A stretch of 64,000 nucleotides of DNA from Caprella mutica (GCA_947561585.1 CANNZV010000341.1:309629-373628); one strand, 5' to 3'. Shown: positions 9,799 to 22,641, counted from the stretch's first letter. The notes: generated from the letters alone by a model not told the origin. Made by a program: numbers and translations.

Positions 9799-12353
9799 TT
9801 AGAGTATTGCTAAGGTAGAGAATTGCTGGTAGAGAATTGCTGGTATGGCTTCAAGCACTGATTGCTCAATTTGTTCCCAGAAAATAAGAGGATACAGGAA
9901 AGCTTCTGGCTGCAGCAGCGGGTAGGACTCTTCTTTCAATAAGCTACAAAACAGAGACAAGACGTTCTGATACTGGAATGGGAGTGTCAGAAAGACTTCA
10001 CTTGTTTTGCCATGCCTTTCGATGATTCTGGGTGCAATGCAACGTGTAGTTTGGAGAATTTCTTCAGGTAGATTGGCATCCACGATGAGGTCGTTTGCCT
10101 CTTGACTATCGGGGAGATTTTGTGGATAGAATGCCCGAGGTCAGTAGGAGTAAGTCATGTATCATCATGAAGTTACCTTCCGAAGCTGCCGATTTCAATT
10201 TTGGCCTAATATTTTCTCTATCATTTTCATAACAAGATTTCAACATTTCTATCACGTTTTCTTCGCAAACTGGCTGGTTAACAAAGGACGTCAAAATGTC
10301 CTTTCTTTTCGTTAGCACCATACCCATGTTCATATACTCATCCTTGGTGTAGTCATTGCTCAGGAACTTACACGTGTCAAAGTGACTCGCAGTTATGCCG
10401 TTGTGATTTTCTTTCATTTCGACAACAGGATAGCCAGTATTATATTTTCCAGTGCCACCAGTATTAACGAAATCTGGACTATACGTAACAGGAGAAAGTA
10501 TATCTTGTCGTTGGGTGCTTTGATTCCCAAAAAATTGAATGGGGCTGCAAGTGAATTTACTCTTTGGAAGAGTCGCAATTCTTACATTTGACTATGCAGA
10601 GGCCATACACTCCGTGCAGGTACACGGCTGGTCCTACAGTGTATCCCAACTCTCAAATACATTGATGTAGTCATTCCTTCTACCTCTCATGCTGTTTGCA
10701 TTGGCATCTGCTGTCACGCTTTTCCTGTTCAAACAGTCGGCAAATAGGTCCACGAGCGGGACAAAAGAGTATTGGTTATATATCTATATGAATAAAGCAG
10801 CCCAATGGTCATCTAATATTAGTGCTTTCCTGAATCTGCCTATACTTCCACTTTTAACATCGGCATCAAGTGTTAGCACATCTCTTTTTATATCAAGAAA
10901 GGGAAATCCTTTTTCAGTCCAGAATCTGTCAACTCAGTTTATCCCTAGCTTATTAACCATTTGGAAGTACATATCACGTACTGTTATTGGTATCTGTTGT
11001 ATTACTGCACTTATATCTTCAGGCTTATTATCATAGTCCAACTCTCCTGTCAGCAGAGAGTAGAGACAAGATGGCCACTTCACATTATATTTCACACTTG
11101 GTTCATGTGGATTGACGTAGCTTTGACATCTTAGACAAAGTAGGTCATTGACAGACACCCTGTCACCATACATTCGTCTCTTAGGCTCCTCTGCCGTAAC
11201 CTGAAGTTGTATATTTAAATCAGGAGTAGATGTCCTGTGGCACTTTGCACATTTATCCTCGTAGTCCTGGTCAATTTGTTGCTGTTGTCTCTCTCTCAAT
11301 TGAGGGCAAGTTCTGATGTTGTGCCTCAATTCTCTACACACTCCACATCTTCGTCTTCTTGGTGCAGGTACAGCTTCTGGTTCTTGTTCTTCTTATTTTT
11401 CTTCTTGTTCATTGTCTTCATCTTCCACAGGCTGAGGAATATCATCAAAAATTGGCTCTGCAGTCTCTTCTTCTTCATAAATAATGTTTGGGTTATGGGG
11501 AGGCAATGTTTCCACAATATCCCGCTCAAAAATATCGGTGTCCTCCATGTTTAGGGTAATAACTCTTCTTATTGGGAAATTGGCGGTTGTCTCTTCAGTG
11601 TTTTCAACATTCATTTCTTCAGTATTGTCAACATCCATTTCTTCAATGATGCTCTCGGTTTGACTGTTGTTGTCATTTTTCTTTTGTGGTAAGATTTTTT
11701 AATCGGGTTGGGTAAACTTATAGTGATTTTTTTCATTCGTGAACTCTCTTCTTGCATGTTGGGCATACGGCTGCTGCTGCTTCCTGGGCCATAATTTATT
11801 ACCTCTACCTATCTAGTTCTTCTGGGTACATCAGGTTGTTGTTGTTCTACTGTACTGATTACCTCTCTTGTACTTGTCTATGGAGTTATCGTTGCTATAC
11901 TGGGATATTTTCGGGTGCCTTTTTTGATTGTTGTTGACTGTGTATGCATCTTTTACATGTACCATCTTTGCTCAGAATGGCTTTGCATTTTTCTCCCATT
12001 ATTTTCCTATTTTTCTTACCGGTGCCAGTGGCTTTTCTAGTGGACATTTGACTGGATGTTTCCGAGTCATTGGTCAATGGCAGTGTTGGATAGAAGATGC
12101 TTTCATCTGTTGCAGGTTCTTCTGCTACTGGGATGTTTTCGGGTGCCTGTTGTTGATTGCGTTTGCATCTCGAACAATAGCCGTTCTTGCTCAGAAAGAA
12201 ATTACATGTTTTGCATTTCATTAATTTCCTCTTCTTCTTACCGGTGGCAGACGCGTTTCCAAGAGACATTTGACTGGAGGTTTCCGAATCATCGGTCAAT
12301 GGCACTGTAGGATAGAGGTTGCTTTCATTTGTTGCAGATGCTTCTGCTACTGG
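9799..12353 (-). pseudogene. 3' part of a broken Cys-rich repeat gene of unknown family
   Basis: Minus-strand frames at 12305-11895, 11638-11393, 11341-10934, 10417-10106 and 10083-9799 follow one another with only short gaps, and coding-like sequence bridges several of the gaps. In order they give the last two or three CxxC repeats and an acidic segment rich in E/D and N. Next comes a zinc-knuckle-like CGVCRELRHNIRTCPQLRER, then CAKC and CLRC pairs with NPHEPSVKYNVKWPS, and then a segment with no recognisable motifs. The CxxC-HN-RTC knuckle is a type common in transposon-encoded and nucleic-acid-binding proteins. Stops (for example just after 10934 and at 11895) show inactivation. I do not recognise the family; a transposon-encoded protein is my leading guess. 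Confidence 0.5.
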
Positions 12354-12359
12354 GATAGT

Positions 12360-13578
12360 GTTAAATTGCCCTTTAATAGTTTTGGGGGTTTTAAATTATT
12401 ATTCATCTAGTTTCTAATTAGATGTTTTTCTTGTAATTAATAATACAAACTTATCCCATAGAGCAACTTAAGTCTCCTGGTTCTTTTTCATATATAATTC
12501 TACCTTGAGGAGTACTATTTGAATTCTATGTAACTGACTATAAATGGTAAAGGTTGGTTAAAGGTTTTAGGAATGAAACACAAAATAGGTTCCTGAATAA
12601 TTGTAATCTGATTTAAGTTGAAATAGTACAAAGTTCTAAGCTTACGCACAAGTCTTTAAAATAAAGGACAGTGGATTTTATAGTTATATCACCAATCACT
12701 AACACAGGGTTAAAATAAACTAGGGGATTGAGTAGCCAGCTCATAACGTCCTCTTGGCGTGGCCAAGTTTCGACCGGGATCAGGACCGATCCATCTTCAA
12801 TAGTCAATTGCGAACTATGAACGCGTTAGCTAGGTTCTAACAGTTTTTAAAGGGCTGACAAGGAGGGTTCAACCTTCCAGTGAGTGAATACACTTCTGTT
12901 AAGGTATTGATAGTACTTTCCAAAGATGTTTTTCTACTCACAGCAGATAGAAATAACACACAATGCATTATTCGAATTTAGCACGCAAGTGTTAATGGCT
13001 TTGAATACGAATAGCATATACATCGACCAGATTTACTTACAGTCCTTTTAGTAAAACCTGATTTTTTAATAAACATTCAATTTAACTATACTATTTCATA
13101 ATCTATTGTTAGCTTAATACATGATCAGAAATGTTATAAGTTCCCTAACTATTAATTAAGTATTTAAATTAGAATAATTGAAATACTTACTTAAGTAATA
13201 ACAGAATTCCAATTAAATTAATTAAGTACTAATTTCAATTCTATCTATAGGAAAAGAACTCCCTAATACTCAATATTTCTAAGTTATATATCTTAGTTAC
13301 AAAGTTCATGAAGTTATGTAACTGAGTACAAGTTATAAAGTTGTGTTCTGAGGTTACAAGTTATATTAGCGGCTTACATCAAAAGCTATTCGTTTATAAT
13401 TATATTCGAGCGCCTTAGTGAGAATAACATGATCATAAATTTAAGTGGCATTTCCTCCTAGAGAACAGTTGTAAAGGATTACCGATTGTGCCTGATTAGA
13501 TGATTATCAAAATTATAGAAATTGAAAGATTGAATAAAGATATAAGTTCAGCGTATTAAAAATTGACGAATGTTAATA
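12360..13578. mobile_element. 1.2-kb insertion splitting the Cys-repeat gene
   Basis: The coding repeat is interrupted after GGGATAGT (12352-12359) and resumes at 13579 with GATAGT followed by TTCGGG, so a 5-6 bp target duplication (GATAG or GATAGT) flanks the insert. The insert starts TGTTAAATTG and ends ATGTTAATA. It is AT-rich with no open frame over about 60 codons. On the minus strand there is no GT...AG at the junctions, so it is not a normal intron. The TG start, 5-bp duplication and length would suit a solo LTR, but the end is TA and not CA, so the class is open. Confidence 0.7.
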
Positions 13579-16038
13579 GATAGTTTCGGGTGTCTGTTGT
13601 TAATTACGTTTACAATTTGAACAGGAGCCGTCATTTCTTAGAAAGATATTGCATCTTCTGCATTTCATTAATTTCCTTTTCTTCTTGCCGGTGGCACATG
13701 CGTTTCCAAAAGACATTTGACTGGAGTTTTCCGAGTCATCGGTTAATAGCAGTGCTGGATGGAGGTTGCCTTCATCTGTTGCAGGTGCTTTTGCTACTGG
13801 AATGTTTTTGGGTGCCTGTCGTCGATTGCGTTTGCATCTCGAACAGGAGCCATTCTTGCTCAGAAATAAATTACATGTTTTACATTTCATTAATTTCCTC
13901 TTCTTCTTACCGGTGGCTGATGCGCTTCCACGAGATATCTGGCTGGAGATGTCCGAGTCATCGGTCAATGGCAGTGTAGAATAGAGGTTGCTTTCATTTG
14001 TTGCAGATGCTTCTGCTACTGGGATAGTTTCGGGTGTCTGTTGTTGATTACGTTTGCATCTCGAACAGGAGCCGTCATTTCTTAGAAAGGTATGGCAACT
14101 TCTGCATTTCATTAATTTTCTTTTCTTCTTGCCGGTGGCAGATGCGTTTCCAAGAGACATTTGACTGGAGTTTTCCGAGTCATCGGTCAATGGCAGTGTA
14201 GGATGGAGGTTGCCTTCATTTGTTGCAGGTGCTTCAGCTACTGGGATGTTTTCGGGTGCCTGTTGTTGATTGCGTTTGCATCTCGAACAGGAGCCATTCT
14301 TGCTCAGAAATAAATTACATGTTTTGCATTTAATTAATTTCCTCTTTTTCTTACCGGTGGCAGATGCGTTTCCACGAGATATCTGACTGGAGGTGTCCGA
14401 GTCATCGGTCAATGGCAGTGTAGGATAGAGGTTGCTTTCATTTGTTGCAGATGCTTCTGCTACTAGAATAGTTTCGGGTGTCTGTTGTTGATTACGTTTG
14501 CATCTCGAACAGGAGCCGTCATTTCTTAGAAAGGTATGGCAACTTTTGCATTTCATTAATTTTCTTTTCTTCTTGCCGGTGGCAGATGCGTTTCCAAGAG
14601 ACATTTGACTGGAGTTTTCCGAGTCATCGGTCAATGGCAGTGTAGGATGGAGGTTGCCTTCATTTGTTGCAGGTGCTTCAGCTACTGGGATGTTTTCGGG
14701 TGCCTGTTGTTGATTGCGTTTGCATCTCGAACAGGAGCCATTCTTGCTCAGAAATAAATTACATGTTTTGCATTTCATTAATTTCCTCTTTTTCTTACCG
14801 TTGGCGGATGCGTTTCCACGAGATATCTGACTGGAGGTGTCCGAGTCATCGGTCAATGGCAGTGTAGGATAGAGGTTGCTTTCATTTGTTGCAGATGCTT
14901 CTGCTACTAGGATAGTTTCGGGTGTCTGTTGTTGATTACGTTTGCATCTCGAACAGGAGCCGTCATTTCTTAGAAAGATATTGCATTTTCTGCATTTCAT
15001 TAATTTCCTTTTCTTCTTGCCGGTGGCAGATGCGTTTCCAAGACACATTTGACTGGAGTTTTCCGAGTCATCGGTCAATGGCAGTGTAGGATGGAGGTTG
15101 CCTTCATTTGTTGCAGGTGCTTCTGCTACTGGGATGTTTTCGGGTGCCTGTTGTTGATTGCGTTTGCATTTCGAACAGGAGCCATTCTTGCTCAGAAATA
15201 AATTACATGTTTTACATTTCATTAATTTTCTTTTCTTCTTACCGGTGGCAGATGCGCTTCCACGAGATATCTGGCTGGAGGTGTCCGAGTCATCGGTCAA
15301 TGGCAGTCTAGGATAGAGGTTGCTTTCATTTGTTGCAGGTGCTTCTGCTACTGGGATGTTTTCGGGTGCCTGTTGTTGATTGCGTTTGCATCTCGAACAG
15401 GAGCCATTCTTGCTCAGAAATAAATTACATCTTCTGCATTTTATTAATATCCTCTTCTTCTTACCGGTGGCAGATGCGTTTCCAAGAGACATTTGACTGG
15501 AGGTTTCCGAGTCACCGGCCAATGGCAGTATAGAATAGAGGTTGCTTTCATTTGTTGCAGATGCTACTGCTACTGGGATAGTTTCGGGTGTCTGTTGTTG
15601 ATTACGTTTGCATTTCGAACAGGAGCCGTCATTTCTTAGAAAGATATTGCATCTTCTGCATTTCATTAATTTCCTTCTCTTCTTGCAGGTGGCAGATGCG
15701 TTTCCAAGAGACATTTGACTGGAGTTTTCACTCTCTTCAGGTGCGTTTTCTTCTGGGACATTGTCGGTTGCCTTGGATGAATGTTGTACATCTCGTATGT
15801 ATTTGGAACAAGTACGGTCTGCGCTCAGGATGCCATTACAAATTAGACATTTCAAATTATCAAGTTTCCTTTTCTTTCTAGATCCCGAGGCTTCATCAGG
15901 GGACAGTTGGCTTGATGCATCAGAACCTAGGGATGCATTTTTGTCTTGCGATAATTTTTCTTTGCAATTTTTGCAACTTGTTTCATGTTTACAGATGAAT
16001 TTTTGACAAAATTTGCACTTCCTCCGTTTCTTAGTCAT
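13579..16038 (-). CDS. 5' part of Cys-repeat protein (812 codons to the break)
   Basis: This is the longest open frame in the window, starting at an ATG at 16038 with purine-rich context. Residues 1-125 hold two divergent CxxC...CxxC units (CKFC...CKNC; CLIC...CSKY, the latter lacking its last Cys). From about residue 126 there are nine full units and one partial unit of 74 residues. Each has CxxC-x9-CxxC (for example CKTCNLFLSKNGSCSRC), a KRNQQQ tail, a Ser/Thr/Asp-rich spacer and a basic GKKKRKLM that looks like a nuclear localisation signal. Two unit types alternate: FLRNDGSC with TPETI, and FLSKNGSC with APENI. The frame runs out at 13600 because of the insertion at 12360-13578; repeats continue beyond it. 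The four-Cys units suggest small zinc ribbons and nucleic-acid binding, which is inference. The family is unknown to me. Confidence 0.7.
13600..15750 (-). repeat. 222-bp tandem coding repeat with 444-bp dimer period
   Basis: The repeat unit is 222 bases (74 codons). Alternate units are much more alike than neighbours, which gives a 444-base higher-order period over units 3-8. This pattern means the array grew by unequal exchange of two-unit blocks. The antisense strand shows open frames with the same 222-base spacing (for example 14664, 15108, 15330); these are shadows. Confidence 0.9.
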
Positions 16039-16039
16039 G

Positions 16040-16350
16040 ATGAACGACTGTAGTTAGTTTCACACTCAAATTAATTAAAACAACTGTTTTAAAATCTTGG
16101 TTTAATTTTTTAAAGGCTGTTAGTTATTCATTGTATGTAAAGTAACTTTATAACACTCGTCAACTAATATCTCTTTTTTTCATGAGATTTTAATGATTAA
16201 TGTATGTAGGTACATAAAGTAACTTCGTAACACTCGCTTCGCTCACTAATTTCTCATATTTTCTGAGATAAAATATTAATTACTCTTCATATTCACTTCC
16301 TACTGCTGAGTTACCTGGAGAGTTGGAAATCATGAACATAAAATACAAAC
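16040..16350. other. Upstream flank with two imperfect direct repeats
   Basis: Two related segments (from about 16132 and 16201) share TGTATGTA, AAAGTAACTT and GTAACACTCG. They lie 100-200 bases upstream of the Cys-repeat ORF start and may belong to its promoter or to the end of the element carrying it. No TATA box or TIR was resolved. Confidence 0.35.
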
Positions 16351-16950
16351 ATAGGAATACAATGTGTTGGAAAACAATTATAATATATGATTTAAATGGG
16401 GAAAATTTATTAGTTATTCATGGATTAAATAATATCCTATATTTTATCAATATGTCAATCACATTGTGTGATTATAAAATTTAATAGTAATAATGGGTAA
16501 TAGTTGTTCATTTTATTGATATACTACTTTAGTAGCTGTTTTATAGAAAAACTCACCTCTCCTGTGAAAAATGTGATTCTATTCTCTGCAATAGTTAACT
16601 TTCAGCAATTGGGTGTACTTGCTTATTATGCCATTCTTCACCAAAGGTGTGACTGTCACAGTCTGAAAAAGATGGAAAAAAACCAACTTGGATGAATCTT
16701 AACTAATGAATACTCATTTATCGAATCTTAATTTTGAATAAAAGTTTCCTAAGAACTGTCTCCTTTATTATAAGAGAAACTTTTTAAAAATTACTATACT
16801 ATAACATATGACATCATAAATTACCCAAATGGAACAGAACAATAAAGAAATTATCATTGGATATATAAATGTACTAGGATATAAATAAAATTAGTTTGAC
16901 AGTTAGGAAGCTTTCACTGAGTACCTTTGAGTTTTGTTAATTTAATTCGT
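16351..16950. other. AT-rich spacer; nothing recognised
   Basis: The segment holds only low-complexity AT-rich sequence and short random frames. Confidence 0.5.
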
Positions 16951-16953
16951 ATA

Positions 16954-17420
16954 CCGGGTGTTCGCAAAAAAAGTAGCAGATTTTTGTAAACTGTTATAGC
17001 TAGAAGACGGAAATATGTTTCATTTAAAAGAAGAGAATCTCAAATTTAATGTGATATCATTTATACGTATAATGTCTGTATAGGCACATCGGTAGAACTT
17101 CAATTTCATCAACGGTTTATTATCCCAAGAAAGGGACATGTTACACTGGAATAGAGAAAACTTATCGTGGTTGAATTTTTTGAAGATGAATCCGTGATGA
17201 CTCCAATTTATCGATTTTGGGCAAGATATGAAACACTATTATGTAAAATAAAAGTTGATGGAAATTACGTAATTAGCAATGTCCATTGTACAGTGCATAA
17301 TTTATAAAAAGAAAATTCAGTGCACGAAAAAACATCAAGGACATGGTTAGAGAAATTTAACTATCGATGATTGAACGGAATCAATGACAATATTTTATTA
17401 TGAGACAAATATTGTTTTCA
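16954..17420 (+). pseudogene. Possible relic of a transposon with helix-turn-helix protein
   Basis: The segment opens with ACCGGGTGTTCGCAAAA, similar to the ends of several insect DNA transposons. On the plus strand about 17137-17270 reads VVEFFEDESVMTPIYRFWAR. Its layout (V..Y...G...A..R.FR) resembles the N-terminal helix-turn-helix of Tc1/mariner-like or related transposase proteins. A stop interrupts it just upstream and no catalytic region is visible. The matching right end was not found. Confidence 0.3.
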
Positions 17421-18774
17421 CCATTAAAATTGGATGTTAAATTAGCTTTTGATAAGATTTAATTGTAAATATAAAATGCGTAAGCATTATTAAAATACTT
17501 GAGATGTTAATCCATTGTAAAAATATTAGGCCCTATATAAATTATATGTTAAAATTATCGGTAAGGTTTAAAAGCTTCCAGAATGAATGTTTGAGTTTGA
17601 AAGTAAAATATTAAATAAATTTAGACTACATTTTCCTAACTAACTGAAATTGAACTCGATTAGATATTCCAATGATAAATTGAACGATGACAAACTTTTA
17701 TATAACGCTAAATATAAATTCATTAGCTTTATTGGAGTGTATTTCAATAATTTATAACACATCACAATTGAGTTCTTACTTAACTGAAATCTATAAATCA
17801 CAAAATACTTACCAGAAAAAGCGTGAAATTTCACAAAACAAGGGCTGAAGACAACTGATCACTGGTAGAAACAAATCTTGACTGATATTCGAAAATACTG
17901 AACAGTAAACTTTCGATATGAAGTCTAAACATTCTCTGAAAAAAAAAAAAAATACGAATTGGAACCATTGTTTCAGAATTCATAAAATTGAAAGCTATAA
18001 TTTATGTACGAGGTATTCTTGTTCTATTTTTTTAATTGACATGTTCCAAATGGATAGAAGAAATAAATAAATGTATTTCAAATTCATTAATAATATCAAA
18101 TATTTCATTTTATAATTGACTTTCTTATATTTTACTATCTTCGTGACTTTCAAATAACTTAATATATAGTATTACATTTGAATTTTGAAAACATTTCTAG
18201 GTTTCATATCATAAAGTATTTCAAAACGTTTAAATTTACTTCTAGTCTCCAATATATTCCTATACCATATTATTAGACAGATATTCTGTCTGATTAAACC
18301 TATTTCATACGAAAAGGAACTACATAAGATTGTATAGAAATGATAATACACTTATATAGATTGGAATTTAGTGTATAGTATAGTTATTACTGAAGACATG
18401 TGAAAGTTTGAGAATAATGTTCAATTAAGTGCTCACAGAGACATAGCAGAGTGAATGGTCTTTAATTTTGTGTGATTTAATAAAAAATTATTATTATAAT
18501 GTGATTTGTTTCTATTATTTATCATCACAATAATTTTGTATACAAATTATTAATCATATCGGATCGAGAACAAAGACCTTTGCCACATTATCGGACAGTT
18601 CCACAATTACGATCATATATAAGATTATAGAAAAACATCTCCTTTTTTAATTTCAGAAAAGTTCTTACTGTAAAAGAGAAATATTTTATTTAAAAAATTA
18701 CCTGTATTAATTAGAATTCCCAATGTTTTCAAACTTCCGACTTTTAGGTAAATGAGTATTTAACCTAAAAAAAA
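17421..18774. other. AT-rich spacer; nothing recognised
   Basis: There are no open frames beyond about 65 codons, and no repeats or splice-like exon structures that I can support. Confidence 0.5.
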
Positions 18775-18779
18775 TAGTA

Positions 18780-19702
18780 GGCACAGGTCATTGAATATAG
18801 GAAGATGTTTCACTGCTACTTGGACGCTAATGGCCAAATAATTATTTAACTCAGAGCGTATCAGCCAATCAGAGAGAGGGGTACCGTGACGTCACATAGG
18901 TACTACATACGTACAAACAAACGAGAATATGTACATATATAACGGTCAGAGCTACATTTTCTTTTACTACCAATAACTTAATAACAGGAAACCAAAGTAG
19001 TAATGTAAATTTTAATTTTCAGGAAAAAAGATTAATTTAAGTTTAATATGTAAACGTATATTTATTATAAATAGAAAAAAAGAATCGAAGTCGGAACTGA
19101 AATATTTCGAGCAAACTGAATAGTGACTTATTAACTGTTCTGTCTGTTCAGTCTCAACGCCATCGTGCAAGTCTTTAACCACAGATTGTAATCATGTTTT
19201 CTGGACAGAAACAATTTGTACCGATCTTTAAATGTATTGATACAATTGATTAATGAACATTTTCGTACATTGCCCATTTCTCACTAGTTTAATATTTATG
19301 AAAGATAAAATAATTAGTAAATTTAGTCACAGAATACAGCGCACGTCCGCATGCTAACGATATTGCATCAGAAATAAACCGACGCTCAAAATTCAAACTG
19401 AATACACACGTACAGAACATGTACAAAACAGAAATAATTGTATTACCTAGATACTCAAAAATATATAATTTTATTAGTATCAGTTTAATATCATAAATGA
19501 ATATTTTGATTTTGAATAGCATATTAAGTTCAATATCATTCTCTTTAGGTATGTAGTTTTTGAATAATTTAAAATAAGTAATGTATCAATCGTAGGCAAC
19601 TCCAAGGATACGTCACGGTACGGACGAATCCGGTGCCAAGTGTCGCTAGAAAATTGAAAATACTGAGTGCGACATCTTCCTATATTCAATGATCTGTGTA
19701 CC
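18780..19702. mobile_element. 923-bp MITE-like element, TSD TAGTA
   Basis: The ends are inverted: left GGCACAGGTCATTGAATATA and right complement GGTACACAGATCATTGAATA, both continuing GGAAGATGT. The 5-bp duplication TAGTA lies at 18775-18779 and 19703-19707. Subterminal GTACCGTGACGT also occurs near both ends in inverted form. Inside the left end are a CCAAT-box motif (CAGCCAATCAG) and a palindromic TGACGTCA. There is no open frame. The superfamily is unassigned. Confidence 0.8.
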
Positions 19703-21142
19703 TAGTAGGTAGGTCATCCGCTGAAAAGGAGATCTACGAGACTACGGAGGAACACCTTGACCTTCAGGTAATTTAGCTATTGACAATTTTTTTTGAAAGA
19801 TTCGGCCAAAATTGACTTGTAGTTTGCCATCCTTCCAAACATTAATATAATATTTTATCTAGACTGATTGCTGAATTTTTTCCATTAGCCTGTCAGTCTG
19901 AGATGACAGTCTCAATTTGGTCCATAAAAAACCCACTGACTGGCTCAAAAAGCTGAAAAAATCCACCAACATACCAGTCTCGGCAGTCTGTAAAGAATGC
20001 ACAATCAGTCTTCAGATATTTAATTTTTGGGCAATTTCTCTCCAAAGATTTTCAAATTTCTCTCCAAAATGGCCAAAAATCTCAAATTACTCTCAATTAA
20101 TTATACATGTAGCTAAATGATGTAATCATGGGAAATAATTGAACAATTGTTGTCGGACCAGACTACAGAATATGGAACATTTTTCCAAAACTCTCTGCGA
20201 CAAATGTCTGCAAAATTAAAAAAAATTCCAGTCTGCAGAATATTGGATAATACTAATAGGAGATATTTTGGATTTTCTCTCTCAGCTCTCTGACTTTGAA
20301 CACCTTTTGAATTAATTCCTATATTTACATTAATTTTGCTACAAAAACTGCTGAATTAATTCCTATATTTACATTACTTTTGCTACAAACAGAATAGATA
20401 AAGAGATCTCTACGAACCAAACTGTATTTCATAGTAAATTCCACCGACATGGCGGTGGAATTTTTTCCTCCTTAAGAAAAATATTATGGCTAAGTCTGTG
20501 GATTTTTAGCTATTTATTCCTATGTTACTTTAATTTTCGGTGGAAAAATAAGTAAAATGGTGGGGGATCAGTCAAATTACTGCAAGTTTATGGACTATGG
20601 TGGATTTTTTCAGCTTTTTCTAAAAGTCAGTGGAATTTTGTGGACCAAATACAGACTGGTCTACGAACTTTCGAACACTTCACCAGTTTCTGCAGACTGG
20701 AAAATTTTAGATCTCTGCGAGACTGCGGGACTCTCCAACTCGGGAGATCTTGAAATTTGAATTAATTCCTTATGTTACCAATAATTAAGCTGCGGCCAGT
20801 GTGCAGAATAATGAATATAGGAGATATTTGGAATATTCTCCGAATAATTTTGAATGAATTCCTATATTTACATTAATTTTGCTAAGAGCACTTCTGAATT
20901 AATCCCTATATTTACATTAATGATTAATTTTGCTACAAACAGAATAAGAGATCTCTATGCCTGTCTGTATTTCGTGGTAAATTCCAGTTTTCCACCGATA
21001 TGTCGTTGGAATTTTTCCCCCTTTGAAAATTTAATAATATTCTAGCAAAGTCGGTAGATTTTTAGCTATTTATTACTAAGTTACCATTAATTTTCGGTGG
21101 ATAAATTGGGAAAATGTTGGTGGATCAGGCTGATCAGCCAAT

Positions 21143-21776
21143 TTATCCTAGTTTCAGAGAATGTTCATTGAGTCACCAATATATCTTTTTTTTTTCAAAA
21201 ATAAGTCTTCAAAAGACAAAATTAGTAATGCAGTCGCTAGTCGTAAAAATTTAATTCCAATTTTGAAAGTTGACAGTCGTATATATTATATACGGACAAT
21301 ACCTATATTATTATACCTACCCAATTATCAAAAGTAAACATACCTTAATATATAATTGAGAGTGTATCAGCCAATCAGAGAGAGGCATACAACTGATACC
21401 AGCCAATCACAGTGAGCCCGAGAGAGGCATACTTTCTTTCATAGTTATTCATTATTTTTTCTTCTGATAATTAGTCAGAGAGAATCAAATTAAAATGACA
21501 AGTAGTGACAATATCATTCATAACAAAAGATTGCAATCTTTCACAGAAAACTGATATACGATTATACATCGCGGCACGCGCCATTTCAAAACAAAATGGC
21601 GGCTTTGTTTTCATTTCAACAACGATGCGCGGTTCTGCCGTTTATGATTCTGAGTCACCAATATTAATTTAAATCTAATTAAAGTGCTCATAGTCGTCTA
21701 TATATGAGAAAGATACTTATTTTCTCAAATTTTAAGTCGACAATTATCGGCGACTTGGTACATACTCTGAAACTAG
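21143..21776. mobile_element. MITE-like element with CCTAGTTTCAGAG TIRs
   Basis: Inverted ends (CCTAGTTTCAGAGAATGT and, on the right complement, CCTAGTTTCAGAGTATGT) enclose 634 bases. The interior has two CCAAT-type motifs (AGCCAATCAG, AGCCAATCAC) at about 21368-21410 and a GC-richer palindrome around ATGGCG (about 21580-21605). There is no open frame. It shares the ATCAGCCAATCAGAGAGAGG text with the element at 18780-19702. Confidence 0.65.
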
Positions 21777-22273
21777 GCTAATTACTGGAAATATATGGTG
21801 GATTTTTTTCAACTTTTTGAGAAAGTCGGTGGGATTTTGTGCACCAAATACATATTGGTGACTCTATGAACACTTTACCAGTTTCTGCAGACTGGAGTTG
21901 CGGGAAAATTTTGAATTAATTCCTATGTTAGTACCATGCTGGGCATGTTACAGAGTATGTCAGGTGAAGGCTTAAAGCCAATTAATTGGCTTAGATTTCA
22001 AAAGGTCAACTTAGATATGTCTAATTGGCTTAAAACTTGAATTAATTCCTATGTTCCCATGTTAATTTTGGATTGAAATCTTGAAAAAATGAGCCAAATT
22101 GAGTTGGCTCAGAATCTTGGTGAAATTTTGGCTCAAAAATTGGCTTACAATTTTCCAGCCTCTGACACAAAGTGTTACCATTAATTTAGCTGTGGGAGAT
22201 TGAGATTGACTCATTGAGTAACTCTCTCTCAAATTGAAACCTCTGGGGAAGAAGATACACATTATGCAGAGTG

Positions 22274-22641
22274 GTAGCCGGATAATTCAGTAGACTAATT
22301 TAAAGATCTCAATAGTCACCGGATAAACTTCACAACTTCATGAATCTTTCGCAGTCAGGATGAAATAAAGACTGGTCCATGTTTTTAAAGTATGGACAAA
22401 GTTGCCATTATATTGGCATTTTTTGAGTGGTTAAATAAGTTGAAAAATATGTAAATAAAATTAAATCACTCCCAATATAATCTCAAGAGATGCACATGCA
22501 TCAGATATGAAGCATAATGATGTTTCCAAGCCAGACTGTATTTCATGATAAATTCCACCAACTTATCAGCCAGTCTGCAAAAGAGGCATGAAGTTGTGAA
22601 GTTTATCCGGCGACTATTGAATTATCAATTATCTGGTGACA
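22274..22641. repeat. Inverted-repeat (foldback) element, about 370 bp
   Basis: Left arm 22274-22345 and right arm 22587-22641 are inverted copies: CCGGATAA near the outer ends, and CCGGATAAACTTCACAACTT within. The right arm carries extra bases near the terminus. No open frame lies between them. Confidence 0.65.

Noticed and set aside
12354..13584. Intron in the Cys-repeat gene
   Set aside because: No GT/AG at the junctions on the coding strand, and a short duplication flanks the segment.
13590..15881. Plus-strand frames of 67-129 codons over the Cys-repeat gene
   Set aside because: They recur every 222 bases as antisense shadows of the minus-strand repeats.
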